DNA of 64,000 nucleotides from Tamaricihabitans halophyticus (GCF_004340875.1 NZ_SLXQ01000005.1:62001-126000), one strand, 5' to 3'. Numbered from the stretch's first letter, positions 1 through 7,990 are shown. Made by a program: numbers and translations. Notes: generated from the sequence alone by a model not told the origin.

Positions 1-128
1 GGTTGCAGGACGGCCAGGTATGGCTCCGCGAAACCACGGTATCCGGTGTGGACAGTGCGGTGCCGGCATTTCTTGGGCTGTTCGACGGCAGCAACACCGG
101 CAAGATGCTCGTCCAACTGGCTCGCTAA
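1..128 (+). CDS. 3' end of an MDR-type (zinc-binding alcohol dehydrogenase superfamily) NAD(P)-dependent oxidoreductase
   Basis: Only the last 41 codons are present. The open frame enters at base 3 and ends with TAA at 126-128. The tail reads FLGLFDGSNTGKMLVQL, the usual C-terminus of medium-chain NADP-dependent oxidoreductases, in which a phenylalanine-rich helix is followed by a GKxLVxL strand. The catalytic and Rossmann parts lie outside the window, so substrate and cofactor cannot be judged. The next gene converges on it from the right. Confidence 0.6.
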   Translation, partial: LQDGQVWLRETTVSGVDSAVPAFLGLFDGSNTGKMLVQLAR

Positions 129-144
129 CTTTGAAGGAACGCGG

Positions 145-534
145 TTAGGGCGGGAACTCGTCGTCGGTGACGATGATGCGCGTCGTGCGACTGAGTAGCT
201 GGCTGGCGCTGAGGCCGAACATGGCGCGGAAGCTGTCGCTGAAGTGCCCAGGCGAGGCGAACCCCGCTTCGGCCGCCGCGGTGGTGAGGTCCAGCTGTTT
301 CGCCACGGCGACCGCGACATGCAGCATTCGGGCCCACAGCCGGTAGCGGCGAAAGCTCGTCCCGGTATGCCGGGTGAACAAGGACTGGAACCGCGAGGCG
401 GACAGGTTCACCTCGGCCGCCATCTGCGCGGCCGTCCACGGCGTGCCGGGGTGCGCGCGGAGCATCGCCAGCGCGGTTTGGATTCGGTCATCGCGCTGGT
501 CGTCGGTGCCGGGGAGTAGATCGAGCACGTGCAT
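145..534 (-). CDS. AraC-family DNA-binding domain protein (truncated, C-terminal HTH only)
   Basis: This 129-residue product is essentially only the double helix-turn-helix of an AraC/XylS regulator: a first HTH around TAAQMAAEVNLSASRFQSLF and a second around TTAAAEAGFASPGHFSDSFR, ending in the usual FG(L)SASQLL stretch. Full AraC proteins are about 250-320 residues and carry an N-terminal sensing domain. None is found in frame upstream, where a short open stretch soon runs into the cas1 remnant. The ATG at 534 is the best start, but the gene may be a leftover of a larger one. The stop codon lies inside a short motif (TTTGAAGGAACGCGGTTAG) that recurs in degenerate form near 14.57 and 14.77 kb. 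It may still bind DNA; its target is unknown. Confidence 0.6.
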   Translation of the reverse strand: MHVLDLLPGTDDQRDDRIQTALAMLRAHPGTPWTAAQMAAEVNLSASRFQSLFTRHTGTSFRRYRLWARMLHVAVAVAKQLDLTTAAAEAGFASPGHFSDSFRAMFGLSASQLLSRTTRIIVTDDEFPP

Positions 535-731
535 CGGTCCGCCTCGTCTCGGATCCGGCGCACCCTGCCGGGATTCTCGTTCTCCTCCCGCAAAACGGTC
601 GACTGCGGGGCTTCACCTGGTTCCTGCACGACGACGCGACCCAGCATTTCCAGCTACCTGGCGCCACGGACGTCGAAACGCCGCACCCGCGGTGACGGGC
701 TGCTCCGAGAGGAGCAGCAACGGGGCGCGCC

Positions 732-1139
732 CTAAGTAACTAAGCCTCGATCCAGATGCCGACGGGACGAGGCAAGGTGCTGCTGAACCCGCGGACTGCC
801 GTTGGGTGCGCTCGCCGACGATGCCCTGCCAATGACCCGGCCGTTGCTGGAGCACCACACGACCGGAACCCGTCGCCAGAGTAGTTCCCGCAACAATCCG
901 CTGGAAACGTCGATGTTCCCGTGCAACACGAGCGCGAACAATCGTTCGATAGGTACCGTGCCCAGGTCGGCGTCGGCTTTGTGTACGCGGGCCCGCCCTG
1001 AACGCAGCGACACACGCGCACCGGGTGTGGTCACATGCAGCGTTTGTGCGTCCGGGTCCGCGAGGAGTACCGCCGGACAACCGGTGACAGCTTCCGTTCG
1101 TCGGGTAGGCATATCCCTGCGTGCGAGCAGGACCGGCAT
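732..1139 (-). pseudogene. cas1 remnant (N-terminal part of CRISPR integrase Cas1)
   Basis: The frame encodes about 135 residues. Its middle matches the N-terminal beta-domain of Cas1: LHVTTPGARVSLRSGRARV, then PIERLFALVLHGNIDVSSG, then LLRELLWRRVPVVWCSSNGR and a segment resembling ASPNGxPRVQQHLAS. This is the region before the alpha-helical catalytic half (Glu-His-Asp metal site), which is missing: the frame ends after HLASSRRHLDRGLVT. Intact Cas1 has about 300-340 residues, or more when fused to Cas4. No cas2, cas3 or repeat array is visible nearby, so this is a dead relic of a CRISPR adaptation module. The identification rests on recalled family motifs. Confidence 0.65.
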
Positions 1140-1362
1140 CGCGGGTCGTCTACAAGTGGCTCTGGCGCCGCCCGTATCGGTGGATGGCCGCTGGTCACCG
1201 TTCGGGCGTGTCGTTACCGACCGACGCTTTTCCGCTCACGAGTTCGCGAGGCGGCCGGCCTCAATCGGCCGGTCGTCACAGAAGATTGTCCGTTTCTCTC
1301 GTGGTCGCTAGTGGGATGAGGGTGCCGCAGATACGATCGATCGTGACCAGGAACGGGTCCGG

Positions 1363-1490
1363 GTCAGAAGGGGCTATTTTCGCCGCGCCCTGTCTGGCCA
1401 CGTTCTGCCGTCTCGATGAGCTCGGTCTGGAGGCCGTTGGGCGACGCCTTGAGCCGGATCAGGCGGTGATCGGGTGCCCGGCACGTAGCC
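1363..1490 (+). pseudogene. ISL3-family transposase fragment
   Basis: A short frame reads ACLATFCRLDELGLEAVGRR followed by LEPDQAVIGCPAR. This closely resembles the opening of actinobacterial ISL3 transposases, in which 'ATFxxLDxLGLEVxGxRLEPDRAVLxCRV' precedes a zinc-binding segment. A second scrap in another frame at about 1179-1225 (GGWPLVTVRACRYR) resembles the later GWRPTxLxVxVRRYRC segment, so the pieces look scrambled. No terminal inverted repeats were found. It is too short to be functional and is best read as debris of an insertion sequence next to the cas1 relic. Confidence 0.4.
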
Positions 1491-1494
1491 GCGT

Positions 1495-2670
1495 TCACCG
1501 ATTGGCGGCCAGTACTGCCGCGAGGCCCTCTTGTAGATCTTTGACGAAATACTCGGGAACCTCCAGGGACGGGAAATGTCCCCCGGTTTCGGGTGACCTC
1601 CATCGGACGATTTGTCGGTACCGTTCCTGAGCCCAGGGGCGCGGACACTTCTCGATATCACGGGGATACATCGTGATTGCTGAGGGGACGTCGACCCGAA
1701 GGTCGGGATCGAGCGAGTTGTGGCTTTCGTAGTAGATGCGGGCCGACGATGCGCCGGTCCGCGTCAGCCAATACAGGGTGGCGTCGTCAAGAACTCGGTC
1801 CCTGGAAATCGTCTCAAATGGGCTGTCTTCGGTGTCTGACCACTCGGTGAACTTGTCAAGGATCCAGGCAAGAAGCCCGACCGGTGAGTCGACGAGCGAG
1901 TAGCCAATCGTCTGCGGTCGGGTGGCCTGTTGCTTCGCATACGCCCCGCGGGGGCCCTCGTAGAAGTCGCGGGTTTCCTCGGTCCACTTGCGCTCGACCG
2001 CCGTCAGCCCCTCCGTTGTCAACCCGGGCGGTCCCTCCGCGAACGTAGTGTGGATGCCGAGAACGTGCGCCGGGAACCTGCCGCCGAGAACCGTGGTGAT
2101 ATTCCCTCCCCAGTCGCCGCCGTGGGCTGCGAACTTGCGGTAGCCGAGCCTGCCCATCAGTTCCACCCATACGGCCGCGATCTTTTCGGTCCCCCACCCG
2201 GTGGTGGCCGGCTTGTCGCTGTAACCAAAGCCTGGTAGCGACGGCACCACGACGTGGAACGCCGCCGCATCCGCATCTTTCGGATCCGCAAGCTCGTCGA
2301 CTACATCGATGAACTCGGCAATGCTGCCTGGCCAGCCGTGCGTCAAGATCAGAGGAGTAGCATCCGCGCGCGCGGATCGGCGGTGGAGGAAGTGGATTCC
2401 CAGATCATCAATGGTCGTGCGGAACTGGCCGATCCGGTTCAGGCGCTCTTCGAACGACCGCCAGTTGTACCCGGTGCGCCAGTAGTGCACGACATCGACG
2501 AGCTCGGCGAGAGGAACGCCCTGTTCCCATCGGCGAGGGTCGGGCGCGGCGCGATAGATCGTCTCAGCCTCCGGCAGCCGCGCCGCGGCCAGTCGCGCAC
2601 GCAGATCGTCGAGCTCAGCGTCAGGTGCTTGGGCTTCAAACGCCTGCACGTCGCTGATTGAACGAGACAT
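1495..2670 (-). CDS. Epoxide hydrolase family protein (alpha/beta hydrolase with EHN domain)
   Basis: This 391-residue protein has the N-terminal epoxide-hydrolase domain (EHN, about residues 8-115) typical of microsomal-type epoxide hydrolases, followed by an alpha/beta-hydrolase core. Visible features are the oxyanion-hole motif HGWPGS (about 111-116), the nucleophile Asp at about 186 in HGGDWGG, and the C-terminal catalytic histidine in GGHFPSLE. Such enzymes open epoxides through a covalent ester and are cytosolic in actinomycetes. It is transcribed divergently from the CGNR-domain gene. The 82-bp intergenic space carries two near-identical palindromes, so the CGNR protein probably controls it. 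The natural substrate cannot be inferred. Confidence 0.85.
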   Translation of the reverse strand: MSRSISDVQAFEAQAPDAELDDLRARLAAARLPEAETIYRAAPDPRRWEQGVPLAELVDVVHYWRTGYNWRSFEERLNRIGQFRTTIDDLGIHFLHRRSARADATPLILTHGWPGSIAEFIDVVDELADPKDADAAAFHVVVPSLPGFGYSDKPATTGWGTEKIAAVWVELMGRLGYRKFAAHGGDWGGNITTVLGGRFPAHVLGIHTTFAEGPPGLTTEGLTAVERKWTEETRDFYEGPRGAYAKQQATRPQTIGYSLVDSPVGLLAWILDKFTEWSDTEDSPFETISRDRVLDDATLYWLTRTGASSARIYYESHNSLDPDLRVDVPSAITMYPRDIEKCPRPWAQERYRQIVRWRSPETGGHFPSLEVPEYFVKDLQEGLAAVLAANR

Positions 2671-2690
2671 GAGACCTCCTGGCCATCGTG

Positions 2691-2751
2691 GAACCGGCTA
2701 AGCCGGTTCTAGCACGTCGTCATGCTAGCGTACAACCGGCTAAGGTGGTTC
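2691..2751. promoter_or_regulatory. Paired palindromic operators between epoxide hydrolase and CGNR regulator
   Basis: Positions 2691-2709 form a perfect 19-bp palindrome (GAACCGGCT-A-AGCCGGTTC). Positions 2733-2751 repeat it with the left arm intact and a degenerate right arm (CAACCGGCT-A-AGGTGGTTC). The centres are 42 bp apart, about four helical turns. Between them lies a third inverted repeat, CTAGCA-N8-TGCTAG (2709-2728). The second palindrome ends immediately before the CGNR gene's ATG and the first lies about 20 bp upstream of the hydrolase start, so both divergent promoters are covered. Autoregulation by the CGNR protein is the obvious inference. Confidence 0.7.
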
Positions 2752-2752
2752 C

Positions 2753-3328
2753 ATGCGTGCTGGGTTCCCTGACTTCCGCCTCGGTAGCGTGCTGGCGACC
2801 AGCTTCACGGGGACTCTGTCGGAGCGTCATGGCGACGCTGTGGAGCGCATTCCCACGCCGCAGCGACTCGTCGACTGGCTGGCCGTGAACGGCCTCGCCG
2901 TGGACTCCTGCGCCACCGCCCAGCTCGAACTCGCTCGGGAACTGAGGGAGTCGATCCACGCCGCTGCGACAGCGGCCGCGGTACAGGACCCTCTCCCTGC
3001 GTCTGCTGTCCAAGTCATCAATGACTGCAGCGCTGAGGGCCGGGCCGCGGCTATCCTGACGCCCGAGGGCAATCGGCAATGGCAACTTAGCTCGGCTTCC
3101 TGCGTCGAAGATGCCCTCAGCGTGATCGCCGCCGACGCGATCAGCGTCATCGCAGGGGAACGAGACGGAAAATTGGCCTTGTGCGCATCACCAACCTGCC
3201 AAGCCGCCTTCTTCGACACCAGCCAAAGTCGTACCCGAAAATGGTGTGACATGAACACGTGCGGGAATCGTCAGAAGAAAGCGCGCTTCAACGCCAAACC
3301 GCGCAAAAACCCCGGCTCAGCGGAGTGA
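2753..3328 (+). CDS. CGNR zinc-finger domain protein, putative transcriptional regulator
   Basis: The 191-residue product has the two-part build of this family: an N-terminal ABATE-like helical region with an LVDWLAVNGL segment and an ELRESIHAAATA segment (about residues 30-80), then a C-terminal treble-clef finger, CASPTCQAAFFDTSQ ... WCDMNTCGNRQKKARF (about 140-180). The CGNR tetrad and four cysteines are intact. The finger is thought to bind DNA, and family members are usually small-molecule-responsive regulators. The ATG at 2753 abuts the second palindromic operator, suggesting a leaderless or very short leader transcript and autoregulation. The divergent epoxide hydrolase is the probable target gene. 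Confidence 0.8.
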   Translation: MRAGFPDFRLGSVLATSFTGTLSERHGDAVERIPTPQRLVDWLAVNGLAVDSCATAQLELARELRESIHAAATAAAVQDPLPASAVQVINDCSAEGRAAAILTPEGNRQWQLSSASCVEDALSVIAADAISVIAGERDGKLALCASPTCQAAFFDTSQSRTRKWCDMNTCGNRQKKARFNAKPRKNPGSAE

Positions 3329-3638
3329 CCGTTACCTCGGAACATCCAAGTGGGCCCCACGCCTGCGGCACATTTGTCGCGTTAAGTCCCTCAACGGCAC
3401 CGCTGGGAGGCATCCGTCGCCGTCGATCAACGTTCTCAATCAGTACGCGTACGTCTACTGATCGGCGACGTTATTCCGTGGTCGGCGTCAGTCCCGCCGA
3501 CCGTTCTATCGTTGGTTGCGCGGGGGTCAGGCCATCTGCATAGCGAGATCGACCCACGATTAGTGCGCCCGAAGGAACAGGGTAAAGCGTGGGCAGGTAC
3601 TGTGCTTCCCCCTGGCCGAAGCATTGACCAGGAGGATT
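3329..3638. other. Gene-free stretch left of the integrated element
   Basis: No credible coding region, RNA gene or strong hairpin is visible in this 310-bp interval. Frames are short and have no family resemblance. It ends at the 45-bp tRNA-derived repeat. It may be chromosomal flank of the element or further decayed mobile DNA. Confidence 0.5.
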
Positions 3639-3683
3639 GTGCCCCCGGCAGGAGTCGAACCTGCGACACCCGCTTTAGGAGAG
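3639..3683 (-). repeat. Left attachment-site copy (attL): duplicated 3' part of tRNA-Arg(CCT)
   Basis: These 45 bp match 6275-6319 with a single mismatch, in the same orientation. They correspond to the tRNA-Arg(CCT) gene from the anticodon loop to its 3' end plus one base. The match breaks off inside the anticodon stem, so this copy cannot make a tRNA. With the integrase remnant next to the intact tRNA, this is the expected footprint of tyrosine-recombinase integration at a tRNA 3' end. Confidence 0.85.
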
Positions 3684-3792
3684 TTTGCGACTAACTGCCA
3701 CCGGTAAGGAGCTGACCTGGGCATGCCGTGGCTCGATTACTTCGAATCCTTCAGCGTGGGCGCCTATTGGGCGTGAGCTCCTGAGGCCCGCG

Positions 3793-4788
3793 CTAACTCG
3801 ACGCAGGTCGGACGACCCGGACACGGTGGTCCGCCGCACCGGGAAGCGGCGACGATGCCTCGAGGCGTTCCCAGTCGCCGGATGGCCCTGCGTCGGCCGG
3901 TATCCGGTACGCACGCAACACCCGGGTGTCATCGCCTTCGACGACAAAACCCATGATCATGCCGTCGTCCGTCCTGACCACCCGATCGAGATGCACCGGC
4001 AAGTCCGGCAGCTGTTCCCGCTCTTCGTGCGGTAGCGCTTCGGTGCCAGCCAGGTGCGTCGTGTCCTCGAACTCGTCGTCGGTGGTGGTTCGTTCGACGA
4101 TCGCCCCGCTCCCGTCGGCTGCGAACTGCCAGGGGAACAGCCGATCGCTCTCCGGATCGGGCCGGGTAGGATTGGTGATGGTGACGTCGCTCTTGGTAGC
4201 CGTCTGCGCCGCCAGGTCCACTGACCACACGCTGCCGTCGGCGGCGCCGACATGCAGTGTGTTCGGGTCGGTGCCGTCGAAGACGACCTGCAGTGGCTCC
4301 AGCCGGATGTCGCCGGTGAGCTCGCGGAGGTCCACGGAGCGCTGCGTGCCGTCGGCGAGGCTGTAAACGGGGATGCTCCCCGAGGACTGCTCACGACTCG
4401 AGGTAATCACGTCACGGAGTGAGTGCTGGTAGTCGGCCGACAGTGCCAACGGATCATCCCGCCACCGATCGTCGCCGTCCGCCGGCATCTGCAGCGGCGC
4501 GGTGACGGTCTCGCCGGTTTCCGGCGCGTAGGACAGGTAGACGTACCGGTCCTCTTCCTCCGGTGGCCCACCTTCGTACTCGACCATCACCACCCATGAG
4601 TTATCGGGCACGGGAAACGTCGTCTCCTCGGCTTCGTTCCCCTCAGGACTCCCAGCCGACTCCGGGTCGTCCTCCGACGCGCATGCAGCGGTGAGCGAGA
4701 AGACGAGCAGAGCACTCGTCAAACCGGTGAGCAGTCTGTTTACGGTACGGGACAACGGTCTTCGACCCCATTTCTGATGAGCGTGCAC
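3793..4788 (-). CDS. Putative secreted lipoprotein with beta-propeller-like C-terminal part
   Basis: The 331-residue product starts with a basic n-region and a hydrophobic helix (about residues 18-35) ending in a lipobox-like TAACAS, so Cys36 is the probable lipidated residue. An acidic linker follows (DDPESAGSPEGNEAEE). The rest is rich in repeating strands such as TLHVGAADGSVWSVDLA and RVLRAYRIP, resembling WD/YVTN-type propeller blades, but no family is recognised. It lies alone on the minus strand inside the tRNA-bounded element, the only apparently intact gene there. A role at the cell surface is inferred from the lipobox; the function is unknown. Confidence 0.6.
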   Translation of the reverse strand: MHAHQKWGRRPLSRTVNRLLTGLTSALLVFSLTAACASEDDPESAGSPEGNEAEETTFPVPDNSWVVMVEYEGGPPEEEDRYVYLSYAPETGETVTAPLQMPADGDDRWRDDPLALSADYQHSLRDVITSSREQSSGSIPVYSLADGTQRSVDLRELTGDIRLEPLQVVFDGTDPNTLHVGAADGSVWSVDLAAQTATKSDVTITNPTRPDPESDRLFPWQFAADGSGAIVERTTTDDEFEDTTHLAGTEALPHEEREQLPDLPVHLDRVVRTDDGMIMGFVVEGDDTRVLRAYRIPADAGPSGDWERLEASSPLPGAADHRVRVVRPASS

Positions 4789-4950
4789 TGGACGGGACGA
4801 TGATACGAGCGCCTCTCCCCGCGGGTTCGTGCCCTCGATGATCTACGGCGACACAGAGTAGCCCGATCCACGTTTCGGTACACAACCCGCGAATACGTCC
4901 TGCCGAGTCGATCGTTGCCATGGCGGGTCGCGAACCCATCCGAATGGGTC

Positions 4951-5300
4951 GTCGTGGGCGAAGCCGCGCGACAATGCGACACCACCGTGCGCACACTGCA
5001 GTTCTACGACGGATAGGGCTACTGGTCGCGGAACGGGACCAGAGGGGCGTCGCCGGTACGGTCCGGGGCATCTCACTCGGCTACGGCAGATCCAGTTGCT
5101 GACCGGCGCCGGGTTCAGCCTCGAGGAGGTAGGCGAGACCCTCGATCGGCAGGCCGGTGTCCCGCTGGTCGAGACGTACAGCGAACAGGTGCGGCTGCTC
5201 GAGATCGCGGAGCTGCGGCTGCGCTACCAGCGGATCGTCCTCGCTGCGGCGACTCAGGTGTTGCGTGAGCATCCGCACGCGCCCGTGCAAGCTCGACGGC
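4951..5300 (+). pseudogene. MerR-family regulator pseudogene (two frameshifts)
   Basis: Reading across three frames gives VVGEAARQCDTTVRTLQFYD, then RIGLLVAERDQRG, then RRRYGPGHLTRLRQIQLL and TGAGFSLEEVGETLD. This is the winged-helix DNA-binding domain and start of the coiled-coil of a MerR regulator. Frame changes fall near 5010 and 5050. The third frame continues as a helix-rich segment (YSEQVRLLEIAELRLRYQRI) to about 5290. Without frameshift correction no functional protein results. It sits directly upstream of the integrase remnant inside the element. Confidence 0.7.
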
Positions 5301-5304
5301 AGGC

Positions 5305-6146
5305 CAGGTGCGCGATCGGTATCTCGGCAGCGACGTATGATCCTCTGCAACGCACTGAACTATGCGGTAGAAATCGGCCTGCTGTCAGTGAATCCAGTCA
5401 AGTCAATAAGGTGGACGGCGCCGAAGCCATCACGAGCGATCGATCGTCGCCGCGTTCCGAACCCGGTCCAGGTTCGCACGCTGCTACGAGCAGTACAGGA
5501 TGTTGGACGCAGCGGCCCGCACCTGGCCGCGTGCTTTGCCGCGATGTACTTCGCCGGGTTACGGACCCGAGGAGGCGGTCAACCTCACGCCCCGGCGCCG
5601 ATATGGAGTGCGCCAGAGAACGCGTGGAAGCATCCCTTGGGGAACATCTACATCGAGGAAGCAGCCCCACACGCAGGCCGTGCATGGACCGACGCCGGCC
5701 GCCCGCGAGAGCGTCGAGGACTGAAACATCGGGAGCGCGGCGAGGGCCGCCACGTGCCGTGCCCGCCGGAGCTCACCGAGACGCTGCGAGACCACCTCGC
5801 ACGATATGGCCACGACAATGCAGGGCGCCTCTTCCGCGGCGAGCGGGGCGGTGACGTTCCGCTGATCAGCTGGAATCGCGCCTGGCGATCTGCCCGAGCC
5901 GCTACGTTGAGTGCTGAGGTCGCTGCGACACCCCTTGCCCGGCGTCCATACGACCTGCGCCACGCTGCGGTGCCGACCTGGCTCAACGGCGGCGTATCAG
6001 CTCCGAAGGTCGCCGAATGGGCAGGGCACTCGGTGGACGTGTTGTTGCAGGTCTACGCGAAGTTCCTCGACGGCCGCGACTACACGGCACAGCAGCAGGT
6101 AGAGGGCGCTAGGCCATTCGGATGGGGTGTTTGGCGGGCCCCATAG
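5305..6146 (+). pseudogene. Tyrosine-type site-specific integrase, truncated and frameshifted
   Basis: The C-terminal catalytic domain is readable: core-binding residues NALNYAVEIGLLSVNPV, then the domain with Arg in the LRPEEAVNL box, RRPYDLRHAAVPTWLNGG, VAEWAGHSVDVLLQVYAKFL (R...HxxR...H...Y pattern). A frame change near 5564 disrupts the LRPEEAVNL box, and a second change near 5590 restores the frame. The N-terminal arm-binding and most of the core-binding domain are absent: roughly 270 residues remain of a usual 380-450. It reads toward tRNA-Arg(CCT), 130 bp away, the usual arrangement for an integrase beside its attachment site. It is probably inactive. Confidence 0.8.
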
Positions 6147-6274
6147 GTCTCGGCACGCATTCGGCACAGTCACCCGCACAGGATCGCTCAACGCCGTACA
6201 CCACTGCACATCGACACACCGCCCTCTGGTCGCTTTCGTGCTGGTCAGAGGGCGGTTTACCAAGGCCGGTCAGA

Positions 6275-6319
6275 GTGCCCCCGGCAGGATTCGAACCTGC
6301 GACACCCGCTTTAGGAGAG
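6275..6319 (-). repeat. Right attachment-site copy (attR) within tRNA-Arg(CCT)
   Basis: This partner of the 3639-3683 repeat differs at one position. It spans the anticodon loop to the 3' end of the intact tRNA gene, so integration left the tRNA functional. Confidence 0.85.
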
Positions 6320-6348
6320 CGGTGCTCTATCCCCTGAGCTACGAGGGC
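6276..6348 (-). tRNA. tRNA-Arg (anticodon CCT)
   Basis: Read on the minus strand, the 73 nt fold as a cloverleaf: acceptor GCCCTCG with CGGGGGC (one G-U pair), D-arm AGCTCAGGGGATAGAGC, anticodon arm with 7-nt loop CTCCTAA giving anticodon CCT, and T-arm with GTTCGAATC. The CCA end is not encoded. The upstream hexamer TACAGT (complement of 6362-6367) is a plausible -10. Its 3' part is the integration target of the element to the left. Confidence 0.93.
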
Positions 6349-6454
6349 TTGATCGGCACATACTGTACCCCGCACCGCCGCGGCCTGGTCCCTGGCCCGG
6401 TATCGGCGTGCGAACCGAAGCTAAATGTCGGTGCACGCGGGTAGCGTCGGACCC

Positions 6455-6909
6455 GTGAGCGAGCGTATCCAGTTGAGCCAGGCGCTTCCTGGCGCCTACC
6501 AGGATCTACTGCGGCTGCACACCACCGTGCGCCGCGCGGCGGCCGATGCCGGCCTCGAGCAATCGCTGATCGAGCTGGTCAAGGTTCGCGTTTCCAGTTG
6601 AACGGCTGCGCCTACTGCACCGATATGCACGCACGGGAGGCTGGAGTCTCCGAGCGCCGGATCTTCCTGCTCCCCAACTGGTGGGAGACCGAGCTCTACA
6701 GCGAACAGGAACGCGCCGCCCTTGCCCTCGCGGACGCGATGACCCGGCTGCCGATCAACCAGGACGTGCCAGAGGAGGTGTACCAGCAGGCCACGAAGGT
6801 CTTCACGGACGACCAGTACACGGCGGTCGCCTGGGCCGCGACGGTGATCAACGCGTTCAACCGGCTGGGCGTGACCAGCCACAAGCCACTGCCGAAGGAC
6901 GAATCATGA
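6455..6909 (+). pseudogene. Carboxymuconolactone decarboxylase/AhpD-like peroxidase, single frameshift
   Basis: Starting at GTG 6455 the first frame encodes IQLSQALPGAYQDLLRLH and LEQSLIELVKVRV, then hits TGA at 6599. Shifting one base near 6593 restores the conserved LNGCAYCTDMHAREA, with the CxxC redox pair and His of AhpD-like proteins, and continues to the stop at 6907-6909. The two parts join exactly as in intact family members of about 150 residues. Either a one-base deletion inactivated the gene or there is a sequencing error. The stop overlaps the ATG of the next gene (ATGA), so the two were probably co-transcribed. Confidence 0.8.
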
Positions 6910-7622
6910 CCGCCGCGCTGCTGCGTGCGCTACACGTACCTGGCAATCCCTTGGTGCTGCCGAACGTGTGGGACGCGGCTACCGCCCGCGAAGTGGTGGC
7001 GGCCGGCTATCCGGCAATCGCCACCAGCTCCGCGGCGGTCGCTGAAGCCGTCGGCTACGCGGACGGCGAGGCTCCCGCGGACGAGATGTTCGCCGCCGCT
7101 GCCCGGATCGCCCGGGTCATCGACGTCCCGCTGACGGTGGACGCCGAGGCTGGTTACCGGCTGCCAGCCGCCGAGCTTGCCGAACGGCTACGCGCGGCTG
7201 GCGCGGTGGGCTGCAATATCGAAGACAGCGACCATGACACGCACGTTCCGACAGCGCAGCACGCCGCGCGGTTGCGCGAGCTACGCGATGCGGCCGATAC
7301 CAGCCTGGTCATCAACGCCAGGGTGGACAGCTTCCTGCGCACCAAAGACCACGCGAGCGTCCTCGCCGACGGGATCGCCCGCGCGGAGGCCTACCTGACG
7401 GTGGGCGCGGACTGCGTGTACCCCATCGGGCTGCGCGACCGGCGCCTCATCGCGGAATTCGTCGCGGCGGTGCGCCCGGCCCCGGTCAACATCACCTCGC
7501 TGCCCGGTGGCCCGGACCTTGCCGAAGCCGCCGAGCTCGGCGTTGCCCGGGTATCGCTCGGCGCTGGACTGTTCCGGGAGGCCCAGGCCTGGCTGCGTGA
7601 CCGGCTGCTTGCCGTTAATTAA
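6906..7622 (+). CDS. Isocitrate lyase/phosphoenolpyruvate mutase family protein
   Basis: This 238-residue protein has the superfamily pattern: LPNVWDAATAREVVAAGYPA at the start, TSSAAVAEAVGYADGE, the DVPLTVDAEAGY metal-binding strand, VGCNIEDSDHD, LVINARVDSF, and a closing region with the GGPDLAEAAELGVARVSLG turn. The characteristic KKCGH/KRCGH active-site loop of true isocitrate lyases is absent, as in the small PEP-mutase-like subgroup that cleaves or forms C-C or P-C bonds in 2-oxo acids. It starts at ATG 6906, overlapping the previous stop. Its exact reaction is unknown. Confidence 0.8.
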   Translation: MTAALLRALHVPGNPLVLPNVWDAATAREVVAAGYPAIATSSAAVAEAVGYADGEAPADEMFAAAARIARVIDVPLTVDAEAGYRLPAAELAERLRAAGAVGCNIEDSDHDTHVPTAQHAARLRELRDAADTSLVINARVDSFLRTKDHASVLADGIARAEAYLTVGADCVYPIGLRDRRLIAEFVAAVRPAPVNITSLPGGPDLAEAAELGVARVSLGAGLFREAQAWLRDRLLAVN

Positions 7623-7990
7623 GGACTTTCGAAGCCGTCCGCCGGTAGCTCGCCGTCGTGGCGCAGCGGATGATCATTGTTGTTCGTTGCCGCCGCGAAG
7701 GACTCGAACGGCGCGAAGCGCTCCGGTGCCGCTGGCAGCTGGCCAGCGACCTCCTCAACCGAGTCGTGCACGGCGAGCTGCTGGAAAGCCAGCCTGCTTG
7801 CCTGCCCCAACGGCTCGTTGTCCGGAGTGCTTTCCGCCAGGTCGTTCCAACACTGTGCGCGCGCACTGCGGAACACTCGTTTGGCCGTCGAACGCTGGTC
7901 GCCCTCGATCTGCTCGGTCAACAGCGTGACCAGCTGGGTTAACCGACCGAGTTGCTCCGCATTAGCGGCAGAGGTATGCCTATCACTCAC
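7619..7990 (-). CDS. Conserved hypothetical protein
   Basis: The 123-residue protein is hydrophilic and probably helical. An N-terminal segment LGRLTQLVTLLTEQIEGDQRS suggests a short coiled coil. There is no signal peptide, membrane helix or motif I can assign. Its stop codon overlaps that of the convergent PEP-mutase-like gene by 4 bp. The start at ATG 7990 gives the longest sensible frame. Composition and codon use look native, so I regard it as real. Confidence 0.6.
   Translation of the reverse strand: MSDRHTSAANAEQLGRLTQLVTLLTEQIEGDQRSTAKRVFRSARAQCWNDLAESTPDNEPLGQASRLAFQQLAVHDSVEEVAGQLPAAPERFAPFESFAAATNNNDHPLRHDGELPADGFESP

Larger units (their letters stand above)
3639..6319. mobile_element. 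Decayed tRNA-Arg-integrated element (about 2.6 kb)
   Basis: The element is bounded by the 45-bp direct repeat (3639-3683 and 6275-6319, start-to-start 2636 bp). It contains a lipoprotein gene on the minus strand, a twice-frameshifted MerR-type regulator and a frameshifted integrase without its N-terminal domain, reading toward the intact tRNA. No replication or transfer gene remains. It looks like an internally deleted integrative plasmid or prophage whose excision function is lost. Confidence 0.75.

Noticed and set aside
1-1490. CRISPR array near the cas1 relic
   Set aside because: I looked for regularly spaced direct repeats of 25-40 bp on both strands and saw none.
3639-3683. A second tRNA gene
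   Set aside because: Only the 3' part from the anticodon loop is present; the 5' half is missing, so it is an attachment-site copy.
6455-6909. Programmed frameshift in the AhpD-like gene
   Set aside because: No slippery sequence or downstream structure is evident; decay or sequencing error is simpler.
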